A DNA stretch of 64,000 bases from an uncultured Oscillospiraceae bacterium (GCA_910577525.1 CAJTLI010000003.1:45382-109381); one strand, 5' to 3'. Shown: positions 15,429 through 24,641, counted from the stretch's first letter. Notes: generated by a model from the sequence alone, not told the origin. Program-made: numbers and translations.

Positions 15429-17771
15429 TCACTCCGCCGCCTTTTTCGCGGTTTTTTTGGTGGTTGAAGTCTTTTTCGCCGTGGTTTTTTTTGCGGTGGT
15501 CTTTTTCGCCGCCGTGGTCTTGGCGGAGGAGGCGGTCTTCTTCGCCGCAGTCTTTTTCGCTGTGCTCTTCGCGGCGGTGGGCTTTTTCTCGGCGGATTCG
15601 GTACTCTCCCCCGCTGCGGCGTCCTCCGTCTTCTTCTTGAATCCGCCCCGCTGATCCTCGGGCAGGAAGTTGGCGCAGTCCGGATTGATGCAGAAGGGCC
15701 GTTTAAATCCCCGGCCGGACAGCTTGAACATGGTCCAGCCGCAGATGGGGCAGTTGTCCTTGACAGGCACGTCCCAGGTCATGAAATCGCACCGTTTGGC
15801 CTCCACCTTGCTGTTCAGATGCTCACAGCAGTAATAGGTGTACTGCTTGTTGTTTTTCTTGCTCACGCCGGTGCGCTTCACCAGACGGCCCCCGCACTTG
15901 GGGCACCGCCCGGGCATCTCCACCACCAACGGCTTGGTGAAGGTGCACTCCGGCCAGCCGGGACAGGCCAAAAACCGGCCAAAGCGGCCCATTTTCACCA
16001 CCATTTTCCGTCCGCACAGATCGCACACCTCGTCCGACTCCTCGTCGGGCACCTTGATGCGCTCCCCATCCAGCTCGGATTCCGCCTTTTTCAGCTCCGC
16101 GTCAAAGCCGGTGTAGAACTCCCCCAGCACCTGCTTCCACTGGGCCTCGCCGGCCTCCACCTTATCCAGGCGGTTCTCCATCTGGGCGGTGAAGTCGGTG
16201 TCCACGATATCCGGGAATTTTTCCTTCATCAGCCCGGTGACAACCTCGCCCAGTGGGGTGGGGCGCAGGTACTTGCCCTCTTTGACCACGTACTGCCGGT
16301 CGGTGATGGTGGAGATAGTGGGCGCATAGGTGGACGGGCGGCCAACCCCCTTTTCCTCCAGCGCCTTGATAAGGGTGGCCTCGGTAAAGCGGGCCGGAGG
16401 CTGGGTGAAGTGCTGGCCGGGGGTGAGGGAATTGAGCTTCAGCGCCTCCCCCTCCTTCAGGTCGGGCAGGGGCGACTGGGGGGCCTCCTCATCCTCGTCC
16501 CGGCTTTCCTCGTAAACAGCTGTAAAGCCATTAAACTTCACAGAAGAATGGCTGGCTCGAAAGCGGTAGCCTGCGGACTCTGTCTCAATGGTGACGCTGT
16601 CATACACCGCCCCCGCCATCTGACAGGCCAGGAAACGGCTCCAGATCAGCTTATAGAGGCGGTACTGGTCGGCGGTGAGGCTTTTTTTCAAATCCTCCGG
16701 CGTCAGGTTCACGTCGGAGGGCCGGATGGCCTCGTGGGCGTCCTGAGCGTTTCCCTTGGATTTGAACCGGCGGGTCTTTTCCGGGTAATACTGTTTGCCA
16801 TAGCGGCTTTGAATAAAGGTTTTGGCCGCCGCCAGCGCCTCTTCGGACAGCCGGAGGGAGTCGGTACGCATATAGGTGATCAGACCCACGGTGCCCACAC
16901 CCTGGATGTCCACGCCCTCGTAGAGCTGCTGGGCAATGGACATGGTACGCCGGGGAATCATATTCAGCTTCCGGGACGCCTCCTGCTGGAGGGTGGAGGT
17001 GGTAAAGGGGGGCGCGGGAGAGCGGTGCTTATCCTGCCGCTTCACGCTGGATACTGTGAAGGGGGATTCCTTCACAGCATTAATAATATCTTGAACCTGG
17101 CTCTCATTGGTCAGCTCCATCCGCTTTTCCCGGCCGTAGAATTCCGCCTGAAAGCCCCCCAGGTTTGGGGCCACCCGGGACAGGCCGGCGGTGATGGACC
17201 AGTACTCTTGGGGTGTGAAAGCCCGGATCTCCTCCTCCCGCTCCACCGCCAGACGGGTGGCCACAGACTGCACCCGCCCGGCAGACAGACCCCGCCGGAT
17301 CTTTTTCCACAGCAGGGGCGAGAGCTGATAGCCCACAATGCGGTCCAGCACCCGCCGGGCCTGTTGGGCGTTCACCAGATCCTGGTCAATGTCCCTGGGG
17401 TTGGCGATGGACTCCTTGACCACCTTCTGGGTGATCTCGTTGAAGGTCACACGGCAGGTCTTTTCCTTGGGTACACCCAGCACGCTCTGAAGGTGCCAGG
17501 AGATGGCCTCCCCCTCCCGGTCAGGGTCGGTGGCCAGGTAAATTTTGTCGCTGGCTTTTGCGGATTTGCGCAGATCGCGGATCACATCCGCCTTGTCCTT
17601 GATGTTCTCATAGTCAGGCTCAAAGGTGGATACGTCCACCCCCAGCTTGCTCTTAGGCAGGTCCCTGATGTGGCCCATGGAGGCCTTCACCTCGAAGCTG
17701 GGGCCCAGATATTTTCCGATGGTTTTCGCCTTGGCCGGCGACTCCACAATGACCAAATTTGTCTTTGCCAT
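15429..17771 (-). CDS. topA: DNA topoisomerase I
   Basis: This type IA enzyme relaxes negative supercoils. It starts with the TOPRIM motif VIVESPAKAKTIGKYLG, has the TDPDREGEAISWHL acidic motif, and the catalytic tyrosine in ITYMRTDSLRLS. Three C-terminal zinc fingers follow (CDLCGRKM, CPKCGGRL, CPICGWTM). The last about 50 residues are a low-complexity Lys/Ala/Thr tail (AAKKT repeats) likely to contact DNA. ATG at 17771 follows the dprA stop within 9 bases; a TTG at 17780 directly after that stop is the alternative start. Confidence 0.94.
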   Translation of the reverse strand: MAKTNLVIVESPAKAKTIGKYLGPSFEVKASMGHIRDLPKSKLGVDVSTFEPDYENIKDKADVIRDLRKSAKASDKIYLATDPDREGEAISWHLQSVLGVPKEKTCRVTFNEITQKVVKESIANPRDIDQDLVNAQQARRVLDRIVGYQLSPLLWKKIRRGLSAGRVQSVATRLAVEREEEIRAFTPQEYWSITAGLSRVAPNLGGFQAEFYGREKRMELTNESQVQDIINAVKESPFTVSSVKRQDKHRSPAPPFTTSTLQQEASRKLNMIPRRTMSIAQQLYEGVDIQGVGTVGLITYMRTDSLRLSEEALAAAKTFIQSRYGKQYYPEKTRRFKSKGNAQDAHEAIRPSDVNLTPEDLKKSLTADQYRLYKLIWSRFLACQMAGAVYDSVTIETESAGYRFRASHSSVKFNGFTAVYEESRDEDEEAPQSPLPDLKEGEALKLNSLTPGQHFTQPPARFTEATLIKALEEKGVGRPSTYAPTISTITDRQYVVKEGKYLRPTPLGEVVTGLMKEKFPDIVDTDFTAQMENRLDKVEAGEAQWKQVLGEFYTGFDAELKKAESELDGERIKVPDEESDEVCDLCGRKMVVKMGRFGRFLACPGWPECTFTKPLVVEMPGRCPKCGGRLVKRTGVSKKNNKQYTYYCCEHLNSKVEAKRCDFMTWDVPVKDNCPICGWTMFKLSGRGFKRPFCINPDCANFLPEDQRGGFKKKTEDAAAGESTESAEKKPTAAKSTAKKTAAKKTASSAKTTAAKKTTAKKTTAKKTSTTKKTAKKAAE

Positions 17772-17780
17772 TCCTCTCAA

Positions 17781-19019
17781 CTACTCCATTTTCAATTTAA
17801 CGGCTGCCCGGAAACGCTTCCCGCTCTCCTCCGCCACGTAGCCGTGGATTTGCAGGACGGTGAGGGCAGAAAGCACCCGCCGGGCCGGAAGCTGGGTGCG
17901 CTCCACCAGATCGTCCGCCTGGACCGCGCTCCCGTCCAGTGCCAGCAGTACCGTGCGCTGATCGTCCGTCAGCGTCTCTTTGCAGTCCGCCCAGCGGAGG
18001 TAGACCATATCGCCGCGCTCCTCCTGGGGCGGCTTTTCCCTTGAGCGTTCCTTCTGCCCCGGTACAGCGGCGGCTCCCTCCAGCCGCTGAGCCTCCGCCT
18101 CCGGCGAAAGGGATGCGCTCCGTCCCAACCGAAGCTTGCCCGGGAATCTGTCCACAAATTCACATAGAACGTCGTCCGCCTCCATGATAAGCTTGGCGCA
18201 GCCCTCCTGAATGAGGCGGTTGGTCCCCTCGCTCTGAGGCGCGTCAATGGGACCCGGCACGGCAAAAACCTCCCGGTCTTGCTCAATGGCGTGGTTTACC
18301 GTCAGCAGGGTTCCGCTGGCCCGGGCGCTCTCCACGGCGATAACTCCCAGGGACAAACCGCTGATAATGCGGTTGCGGATTGGGAAATGCTCACCCCGGT
18401 GCTCCGTCCCCGGCGGATACTCGGAGATAAGGGCACCCACCGCCGCCACATCCTCATAAACCTCCTTGTGGTAGCGGGGATAAATCCGGTCGATGCCGCC
18501 CGCCAGCACGGATACCACGGGACCGCCTACCTTCAGCGCGCCCCGCACCGCGGAGACATCTATCCCCTGAGCCATACCGGTTACAACCAACGCGCCTTTT
18601 CGGGTCAAATCGGCGGACAGCTTTGCGGCCGCCTGTACGCCGTAGGGCGTGGCCTTTCGGGACCCCACGATTCCAATGGCCGCTTCGTGGTCGAACGCAA
18701 ACTGCCTGCCCTTCCAGTACAGCACCATAGGCGGCTGGGCAATGGCTTTCAAACGCTCCGGATACATGGAGTCCTGCCGCGTCAGCAGCTGTATGCCATA
18801 TCGCTCGCAGTCCCCCAATACCTCGTCGGCCAGATCAAAAGACTTATTCATCAGCGAACGGATAGCCGTCTCCGGCAGGCCGCCCACCATCCGGTAGGCC
18901 TCCTCGTCGGCGGCGTGGACCAGCTCCGGCGTGCCGAAGTGCTCCAGCACCCGCACGGCGTTTTGGCCTGCCAGCCCTTTGCGCAGGCTCAGCCAGATCC
19001 AGTGTTTCAGGTTAGACAC
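17781..19019 (-). CDS. dprA: DNA-processing protein DprA
   Basis: DprA loads RecA on incoming single-stranded DNA during transformation. The Rossmann-like core is seen in VGSRKATPYGVQAAAKL, MAQGIDVSAVRGALK and SGLSLGVIAVESARASGTLLT. A C-terminal winged helix (about 345-405, ALDGSAVQADDLVERTQLP) is present. Length 412 is on the long side because of a linker rich in Arg/Glu near 310-335. topA follows directly, an arrangement conserved in Firmicutes. Confidence 0.93.
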   Translation of the reverse strand: MSNLKHWIWLSLRKGLAGQNAVRVLEHFGTPELVHAADEEAYRMVGGLPETAIRSLMNKSFDLADEVLGDCERYGIQLLTRQDSMYPERLKAIAQPPMVLYWKGRQFAFDHEAAIGIVGSRKATPYGVQAAAKLSADLTRKGALVVTGMAQGIDVSAVRGALKVGGPVVSVLAGGIDRIYPRYHKEVYEDVAAVGALISEYPPGTEHRGEHFPIRNRIISGLSLGVIAVESARASGTLLTVNHAIEQDREVFAVPGPIDAPQSEGTNRLIQEGCAKLIMEADDVLCEFVDRFPGKLRLGRSASLSPEAEAQRLEGAAAVPGQKERSREKPPQEERGDMVYLRWADCKETLTDDQRTVLLALDGSAVQADDLVERTQLPARRVLSALTVLQIHGYVAEESGKRFRAAVKLKME

Positions 19020-19043
19020 CGGCGGCCCCTCCTTCCTACCCGT

Positions 19044-19811
19044 TCAGTCATCTCGTGCCATTTCCCACAACACTATGGCGGCGGCCACAGCGGCGTTCAG
19101 CGACTCACACCGGTTCCGCATGGGAATCTTTACGGTCTGCCTGCACAGCTCCAGGGCCTGTTGGGACACGCCCCGGCCCTCGCTGCCGATTATCACTGCC
19201 GCCCGTTCCAAGGCGGCGGACCGTACGTCCACGGTGTCATCCCGCAAAGCGGCGGCATACAGCGGAATGCCGGCCGACAACAGCCGTTCCGCCGCTTCCT
19301 CCAGGGCGCATTCATACGCAGGCAGGCGGAAAACCGCGCCCATAGTGGCCCGCACCGTTTTGGGGCTCCAGGGGTCCGCGCAGCTGCCGCACAAAATCAG
19401 TCCGTCTGCCCCAAGGGCGTCGGCGGTACGCCAAATTGTGCCCACATTGCCGGGGTCCTGAAGGCCGTCAAGCAGCAGGTACCGCCGCCCCTCCAGCCGT
19501 TCCGGAAGTTCCAGCCCTTTCCCCTTGCAGGTGAAGACCACGCCCTGGGGGCTCTCCGTGTCCGCGATAGAGGCCAGCAGGCGGTCAGGCACCTCTGCCG
19601 TCCGCACCTGAGCTGGAAGCTCGGGAAGAGAAACGCCCGGGGCGCAGATCACCGCCTCCAATTCCCCGCCCCAGCGCAGCGCCTCGGCCAGAAGTTTTGG
19701 TCCCTCAGCCGCAAAAGCCCGCTCCTGCCGCCGGAAGGCGCGTTTTGCGTTCAGCTTACGGACGCGGGTGAGCAAAGGGTTTGTCCGGCTGATGATGAGA
19801 TCCCGTTCCAC
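19044..19811 (-). CDS. TrmH/SpoU family RNA 2'-O-methyltransferase
   Basis: A SPOUT-class RNA methyltransferase. The three SpoU motifs are present: LQDPGNVGTIWRTADALGA, IGSEGRGVS and PMRNRCESLNAAVAAAI. The N-terminal about 90 residues form the L30e-like substrate-binding part. I chose GTG at 19811 because AAGGGGG lies 7 bases upstream and the conserved start SRTNPLLTRVRKL follows. The target RNA, probably 23S rRNA, cannot be told. Length 255. Confidence 0.88.
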   Translation of the reverse strand: MERDLIISRTNPLLTRVRKLNAKRAFRRQERAFAAEGPKLLAEALRWGGELEAVICAPGVSLPELPAQVRTAEVPDRLLASIADTESPQGVVFTCKGKGLELPERLEGRRYLLLDGLQDPGNVGTIWRTADALGADGLILCGSCADPWSPKTVRATMGAVFRLPAYECALEEAAERLLSAGIPLYAAALRDDTVDVRSAALERAAVIIGSEGRGVSQQALELCRQTVKIPMRNRCESLNAAVAAAIVLWEMARDD

Positions 19812-19840
19812 GACCTGTCCCCCTTCTCTGTTCAACGCGC

Positions 19841-19873
19841 AAAAGCATACCGGCAGCACGCCGGTATGCTTTT
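19841..19873. terminator. Terminator after lysS
   Basis: Perfect 14-bp stem (AAAAGCATACCGGC and its complement) around a 5-base loop, T-run on either strand, 12 bases past the lysS stop and just before the methyltransferase start. Confidence 0.85.
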
Positions 19874-19884
19874 GGGACAGTCTC

Positions 19885-21396
19885 TTAATCCAGCGGCTTC
19901 ATGGTGGGGAACAGCAGGACCTCCCGGATGGAGTCGTTGTTGGTCAGCAGCATGACACAGCGGTCGATGCCGATGCCCAGACCTCCTGTGGGCGGCATGC
20001 CGTACTCCAGGGCGGTGAGAAAATCCTCGTCCATCATCCCGGCCTCGTCGTCCCCCTTGGCCCGGAGCTCCACCTGCTTCTGAAAACGCTGGCGCTGATC
20101 GATGGGGTCGTTGAGCTCAGAGAAGGCGTTGCCCATCTCACTGCGGCAGATAAAAAGCTCAAACCGCTCGGTGAGCCGGGGGTCCTGGGGAGACCGCTTG
20201 GCCAGCGGAGAAACATCCACCGGGTGCATGGTGATGAAGGTGGGCTGAATCAGCTTCTCCTCCACCCGCTGGTCAAAGCATTCATACAGGGCGTTGCCCC
20301 AGGTCTTGTCGGCGGTCTCCGGCAGCTCCACGCCGATGGATTTTGCGGCGGCCACCGCCTCCTCGTCGGAGGTCATGGCCATGAAATCCAGGCCGGTGTA
20401 CTGCTTCACCGCCTCGTGCATGGGCAGGCGGGGCCAGCCGGGAGTCAGGTCAATCTGCTCCCCCTGCCACTCCACCTGATAGGTCCCCAAAATCTTCTGG
20501 GCGGCGGAGGACAGCAGGTCCTCAAACAGGTCCATCATGTCGTTGAAATCGGCATAGGCCTGATAAAGCTCAATAGTGGTGAATTCCGGGTTGTGCCGGT
20601 TGTCCATACCCTCGTTGCGGAAAATGCGGCCCATCTCATACACCCGCTCCAGGCCGCCCACGATGAGCCGCTTCAGGGGCAGTTCGGTTGCGATGCGCAT
20701 GTACATATCAATGTCCAGGGTGTTGTGATGGGTGATAAAGGGCCGGGCGGTGGCGCCGCCGGAGATGGTATTCAGCACCGGAGTCTCCACCTCCATGAAC
20801 CCGCGCGCGTCCATGAAGTCCCGGACGTGCTTGATGAACTGGGAGCGGATGATGAAATTCCGCTTCACGCCGGGGTTGACGATCAGGTCCACATACCGCT
20901 GGCGGCACCGGGTCTCCACGTCGGTGAGGCCGTGGAACTTCTCCGGCAGGGGCAGCAGGGACTTGGACAGCAGGGTGACGGTCTTGGCCTTGACGGAGAT
21001 CTCGCCCCGCTTGGTGCGGAAGACCTCCCCCTCCACGCCCACAATATCCCCGATGTCGTACTTCTTGAAGGCGGCCAGGGCCTCCTCCCCTACATCGTCG
21101 ATGCGGACATAGAGCTGAATACGGCCCGCGCCGTCCTGAAGATCGGAGAACACCGCCTTGCCCATGCCGCGCTTGCTCATGAGGCGGCCTGCCAAGCGGA
21201 CGGTCTGACCCTCCATCTCCTCAAAGCGGTCCTTCACCTCATTGCTGTGGTGGGTAACGTCAAATTTTGTGATGACAAACGGGTCCTGGCCCTGGGCCTG
21301 CAAAGCGCCCAGCTTATCCCTTCGGATCTGAAGCAGCTCGGACAGAGAGGGCTCCTCCTGAACGCCCTGCTGCTGGTCGTTGGTCTGATCAGACAT
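19885..21396 (-). CDS. lysS: Lysyl-tRNA synthetase, class II
   Basis: LysS charges tRNA-Lys. The N-terminal OB-fold anticodon domain (about 60-145) is followed by the class II core with motif 2 (RNEGMDNRHNPEFTTIELY) and motif 3 (GGLGIGIDRCVMLLTN). The ATG at 21396 has AAGGAG 9 bases upstream; the frame is open further upstream into greA but that part has no homology. Length 503 is typical. greA directly precedes it. Confidence 0.95.
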   Translation of the reverse strand: MSDQTNDQQQGVQEEPSLSELLQIRRDKLGALQAQGQDPFVITKFDVTHHSNEVKDRFEEMEGQTVRLAGRLMSKRGMGKAVFSDLQDGAGRIQLYVRIDDVGEEALAAFKKYDIGDIVGVEGEVFRTKRGEISVKAKTVTLLSKSLLPLPEKFHGLTDVETRCRQRYVDLIVNPGVKRNFIIRSQFIKHVRDFMDARGFMEVETPVLNTISGGATARPFITHHNTLDIDMYMRIATELPLKRLIVGGLERVYEMGRIFRNEGMDNRHNPEFTTIELYQAYADFNDMMDLFEDLLSSAAQKILGTYQVEWQGEQIDLTPGWPRLPMHEAVKQYTGLDFMAMTSDEEAVAAAKSIGVELPETADKTWGNALYECFDQRVEEKLIQPTFITMHPVDVSPLAKRSPQDPRLTERFELFICRSEMGNAFSELNDPIDQRQRFQKQVELRAKGDDEAGMMDEDFLTALEYGMPPTGGLGIGIDRCVMLLTNNDSIREVLLFPTMKPLD

Positions 21397-21430
21397 TGGC
21401 TTTCTCTCCTTCATATCTTCGGGTGCGCCC

Positions 21431-21904
21431 TCACCGCTGGATGGCGACCACCTCATATTCAATGTTTCCGGCGGGGGCCTCCACAACGGCCACGTCACCC
21501 ACAGCCTTGCCCAGCAAGGCTTTACCGAAGGGCGACTCCTCGGAAATACGGCCGTTCATGGGGTCAGCCTCCTGAGAGCCCACCACCTGATACGTCTCCT
21601 CATCCCCCGTGACCACGTCCTTCACCGTGATCTTGCTGCCCATGCCCACCACGTCGGTGTCGTCGGCATTCTCCTCAATCACCACATAGTTGGACAGGAT
21701 GTTCTCCACCTCAGCGATGCGGGAATAGAGCTTGCCCTGCTCGTTTTTCGCCTCGTCGTACTCGCTGTTCTCGGACAGGTCTCCGAAGGAACGGGCCTCT
21801 TTGATAAGGTCCGCCACCTCCTTCTCCTTGACCGTTTTCAGGTATGTCAGTTCCTTTTTTAATTCCTCCAAGCGCTCCGCGCTCAGTTTATATTCTTTCG
21901 CCAT
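21431..21904 (-). CDS. greA: Transcription elongation factor GreA
   Basis: GreA rescues backtracked RNA polymerase by stimulating transcript cleavage. The N-terminal coiled coil holds the conserved SFGDLSENSEYDEAKNEQG tip, and the C-terminal FKBP-like domain ends with PAGNIEYEVVAI. ATG at 21904 gives 157 residues, the family length. It is transcribed from a consensus promoter together with lysS. Confidence 0.95.
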   Translation of the reverse strand: MAKEYKLSAERLEELKKELTYLKTVKEKEVADLIKEARSFGDLSENSEYDEAKNEQGKLYSRIAEVENILSNYVVIEENADDTDVVGMGSKITVKDVVTGDEETYQVVGSQEADPMNGRISEESPFGKALLGKAVGDVAVVEAPAGNIEYEVVAIQR

Positions 21905-21997
21905 GATCTTTTCATCCTTTCTTTCTCCCGCCAACCCGCCGGGTGAAACTGTAAACCGCCGGAGACGGACCGCCTGCTGAAATCATTAGTTGATGGA

Positions 21998-22026
21998 ATT
22001 ATAGATACTTTACCCTCTTTTGTCAA
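21998..22026 (-). promoter_or_regulatory. Consensus promoter of greA-lysS
   Basis: Minus strand TTGACA, 17-base spacer, TATAAT: a full sigma-A consensus, about 95 bases before greA. Confidence 0.85.
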
Positions 22027-22056
22027 GTGGTTCCAGCCGTTCCCGCACAGATCTGA

Positions 22057-22479
22057 TTATTTTTTTCGTACGGCGGCCCGCTTTTTCCGCTTACCGCCTC
22101 CCAATATGCCGGCAAGCGCGCCGCCGCACAGGCAGCCCGCCGGCTCAATCAGGGTTTGTACGCCCAGCGTCAGCCCGTCGCTCATCAGCAGGCCCACCGC
22201 CACGATCAGTAAATAACAGACGGCGCCTGTGGCCAAACCGCCCACCAGCCGTCGGGTCTTCCATTTGGCGCAGGCCAATAGGCCGCCCCCGAAACAGCCC
22301 AGCACACAGGCCGCCGCCGTCAACTGGGGCGCGGCGTCCATGTTCAGAATTCCGTTGGAAACGGCCACCGCCCCCAAAAGCAGGATAATCAGCTCGAGCC
22401 CGAGGGCCAGCAGGCCGCCCAACGCCACGCCTGTGGCCATCTGCACCGCGTTTGTCCCCTGCGCCTCAGCCTTACTCAT
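22057..22479 (-). CDS. TIGR04086 family membrane protein
   Basis: A 140-residue protein with four hydrophobic segments (about 15-40, 52-70, 78-98, 108-128) and a basic tail (GGGKRKKRAAVRKK). The composition and the position next to yajC match the TIGR04086/YrzE family, whose function is unknown. I use the ATG at 22479; AAAAGGGG lies 9 bases upstream. Confidence 0.75.
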   Translation of the reverse strand: MSKAEAQGTNAVQMATGVALGGLLALGLELIILLLGAVAVSNGILNMDAAPQLTAAACVLGCFGGGLLACAKWKTRRLVGGLATGAVCYLLIVAVGLLMSDGLTLGVQTLIEPAGCLCGGALAGILGGGKRKKRAAVRKK

Positions 22480-22578
22480 AAAAAGCACCCCTTTTCACAT
22501 GGTCACCTCAGACAAGATCGTGCGGTCTTGCCCCTACCATATGCAAAAGAGGTGCTTGTCATTCCATGCCGGACAGGC

Positions 22579-22908
22579 TTACTTTTCGCTCTTCTTGTCC
22601 TTCTTATCCTTCTTGTCTGCTTTCTCCTCTTTTTCAGGAACGGGAGCGTCCTCCGTACTCTGGGTCCCCTTGCTGGAGATGGCCCACTTGGTGAACTCAA
22701 TGCGCACCCGGTCCGCGCCCGTCTCCATCACAATGGTCTTGTCCTTCACCGCGCAGATTGTGCCCACAATACCGCCGATGGTGGTGATGGTATCGCCCAC
22801 CTTCAAGCTGTTGCGCATTTCCTCGGCGGCCTTTTTCTTCTTGTTCTCCGGCCGGATGAGAATGAAGTACATCACGGCGAGCATGACCACGATCATTATA
22901 ATTTCCAC
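22579..22908 (-). CDS. yajC: Preprotein translocase subunit YajC
   Basis: A 109-residue single-pass membrane protein of the SecDF-YajC complex. It has one N-terminal helix (2-18), the YFILIRPENKKKKAAEEMRN junction and the core LKVGDTITTIGGIVGTI. The C-terminus is a charged Asp/Lys repeat (KADKKDKKDKK). It follows tgt, as usual. secD and secF are not in the window. Confidence 0.93.
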   Translation of the reverse strand: MEIIMIVVMLAVMYFILIRPENKKKKAAEEMRNSLKVGDTITTIGGIVGTICAVKDKTIVMETGADRVRIEFTKWAISSKGTQSTEDAPVPEKEEKADKKDKKDKKSEK

Positions 22909-22955
22909 TTAGAATTTCCCCCAATGTAAAATTTTGAAAAGAACTGTTATGACGT

Positions 22956-22984
22956 ATTATAACGGTTTCCGTCCAGAAACACAA
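22956..22984 (-). promoter_or_regulatory. Promoter of yajC
   Basis: Minus strand TTGTGT, 17-base spacer, TATAAT between tgt and yajC. Confidence 0.6.
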
Positions 22985-23012
22985 CCCCTATTTTTTACGG
23001 TGGGGAACCGCC

Positions 23013-24146
23013 TCAATCCGCCCGTCCCGACAGCTTCTCCGAATACTCCGCCCGAAACGCCTCGAACTGCCCCGCGTCTAAGGCGTTCCGGATGCGCTGG
23101 ACCAGCTGGTTATAAAAATAAAGGTTGTGGATCACCGCCAAGCGCATGGCCAGCATCTCTCCCGCCACAAACAGGTGGCGCAGGTAGGCCCGGGAGAAGT
23201 TCCGGCACGCCGGACAGCCGCAGCCGGGGCTGATGGGCTGTTTGTCCAGCTTAAAGCGCTCGTTTTTGATGTTCAATGTGCCTTCCCAGGTAAACAGCTT
23301 ACCGTGGCGGGCGTTGCGGGCGGGCATGACGCAGTCGAAAAAGTCTATCCCCCGGGCCACCGCCTCAATAATGTTGGAGGGGGTCCCCACCCCCATGAGA
23401 TACCGGGGCTTGTCCGCCGGCATGTGGGGCTCCACCGCGTCAATGACCGCGTACATCACCTCGGTGGGCTCTCCCACCGCCAGGCCGCCGATGGCATAGC
23501 CGGCGCAATCGATCTGGGCGATCTCCCTCATGTGCCAAACCCGCAGGTCCTCATAGGTGGCCCCTTGATTGATGCCAAACAGCACCTGCCCCGGATTCAC
23601 ACAATCCGGCAAGGCGTTTCGCCTGTCATGCTCGATTTTACACCGCTCCAGCCAGCGCAGGGTGCGTTCACAGGAGGCTTTCGCGTAATCGTAGGGCGCG
23701 GGATTTTCTACACACTCATCAAAGGCCATAGCCACGTCGCTGCCGAGATTGGACTGTATGTCCATGGACTCCTCCGGGCCCATAAAAATGCGCCTGCCGT
23801 CGATATGGGAGGAAAACGTGACGCCCTCCTCGGTGATCTTCCTCAACCCCGCCAGTGAGAACACCTGAAACCCGCCGGAATCGGTGAGCATAGGCCCATC
23901 CCAGCCCATAAAGCGGTGAAGTCCGCCCATCTGCCGCACCTCGCCGTCTCCGGGGCGCAGGTGGAGATGGTAAGTATTGGACAGCTCAATCTGGCAGCCG
24001 ATCTCCTTCAGATCGAGGGCGGACAGCGCGCCCTTGATGGCCCCTTGGGTGCCTACGTTCATAAAAACCGGGGTCTGCACCGTTCCGTGGGGGCAGATAA
24101 ACTCCCCCCGCCTGGCCTTTCCCTCCGTTTTGATCACTTGAAACAT
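23013..24146 (-). CDS. tgt: Queuine/preQ1 tRNA-ribosyltransferase
   Basis: Tgt exchanges guanine 34 of GUN-anticodon tRNAs for preQ1. The substrate motif MLTDSGGFQVFSL, the nucleophile-region GGLAVGEP, and the zinc site CGCPAC with the later His (YLRHLF) are visible. The 377-residue length is standard. No other queuosine genes are in the window. It lies 10 bases after the TfoX-C gene and before yajC. Confidence 0.95.
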   Translation of the reverse strand: MFQVIKTEGKARRGEFICPHGTVQTPVFMNVGTQGAIKGALSALDLKEIGCQIELSNTYHLHLRPGDGEVRQMGGLHRFMGWDGPMLTDSGGFQVFSLAGLRKITEEGVTFSSHIDGRRIFMGPEESMDIQSNLGSDVAMAFDECVENPAPYDYAKASCERTLRWLERCKIEHDRRNALPDCVNPGQVLFGINQGATYEDLRVWHMREIAQIDCAGYAIGGLAVGEPTEVMYAVIDAVEPHMPADKPRYLMGVGTPSNIIEAVARGIDFFDCVMPARNARHGKLFTWEGTLNIKNERFKLDKQPISPGCGCPACRNFSRAYLRHLFVAGEMLAMRLAVIHNLYFYNQLVQRIRNALDAGQFEAFRAEYSEKLSGRAD

Positions 24147-24156
24147 ACCGGCCTCC

Positions 24157-24411
24157 TCACAGACTCCGATACCAGGCTTTCAGTTCCGCTTTCCGCTCCG
24201 GGGGCAGCAGGCATTTTTTGACCCCCTCCACCGCGCCCGCCAGGGCTTCCAGCTGGTGGAGGCAGGCGGTCTGGTCAACCTGAGCCCGGATGCGCAGGAA
24301 GACCTCCTCCGCTCCCAGCGCGCGCAGCTGTTCCGGGTCCGTCACACCCGCCCGCTCCAGGTTTTCTGCCAGTCTTGGCCCAATATTGGGCAGATTCGTT
24401 AAATACTCCAT
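24157..24411 (-). CDS. TfoX C-terminal domain protein (helix-hairpin-helix)
   Basis: An 84-residue protein matching the stand-alone TfoX/Sxy C-terminal domain. It opens with LTNLPNIGPRLAENLERAG, a helix-hairpin-helix-like pattern, and continues with EEVFLRIRAQ, TACLHQLEALAGAVEGV and a final Lys-rich helix. Its function is unknown outside the competence regulator Sxy. It starts after the tRNA-Gly terminator and runs into tgt. Confidence 0.8.
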   Translation of the reverse strand: MEYLTNLPNIGPRLAENLERAGVTDPEQLRALGAEEVFLRIRAQVDQTACLHQLEALAGAVEGVKKCLLPPERKAELKAWYRSL

Positions 24412-24467
24412 AAAAATTTCCCCTTTGCGGCTCTGCCATCCAGCCCTTTGGCGCCATCAATCAACAG

Positions 24468-24502
24468 CAAAAGAATCCCGCCCAGATGGGGCGGGATTCT
24501 TT
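24468..24502 (-). terminator. Terminator of the tRNA-Gly transcript
   Basis: 12-bp stem AGAATCCCGCCC with its complement around a 5-base loop, followed on the minus strand by TTTTGCTG; 25 bases past the tRNA 3' end. Confidence 0.8.
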
Positions 24503-24526
24503 ATGGGCGAGGCGCACTCCTTACCC

Positions 24527-24600
24527 TGGAGCAGGTGAGGGGAATCGAACCCCCGTGTTCAGCTTGGGAAGCTGACATTCTACCATTGAACTACACCTGC
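24527..24600 (-). tRNA. tRNA-Gly (anticodon CCC), CCA encoded
   Basis: The cloverleaf folds cleanly: acceptor GCAGGTG/CACCTGC, D-arm with GTTCAATGGTAGAA, anticodon stem TCAGC/GCTGA enclosing the loop TTCCCAA (anticodon CCC), and T-arm with GGTTCGATTCC. The 3' end reads T (discriminator) then CCA, so CCA is in the gene. The CCC isoacceptor reads GGG codons. Confidence 0.96.
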
Positions 24601-24612
24601 AAGTTCTTTTGT

Positions 24613-24641
24613 ATTATAGCAGAGTCAAACGAAAAATGCAA
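24613..24641 (-). promoter_or_regulatory. Promoter of the tRNA-Gly gene
   Basis: Minus strand TTGCAT, 17-base spacer, TATAAT, ending 12 bases before the tRNA 5' end. Confidence 0.75.

Noticed and set aside
15819..18044. A 741-codon open frame antisense to topA and dprA
   Set aside because: Same shadow type; it spans two genes and has no start signal.
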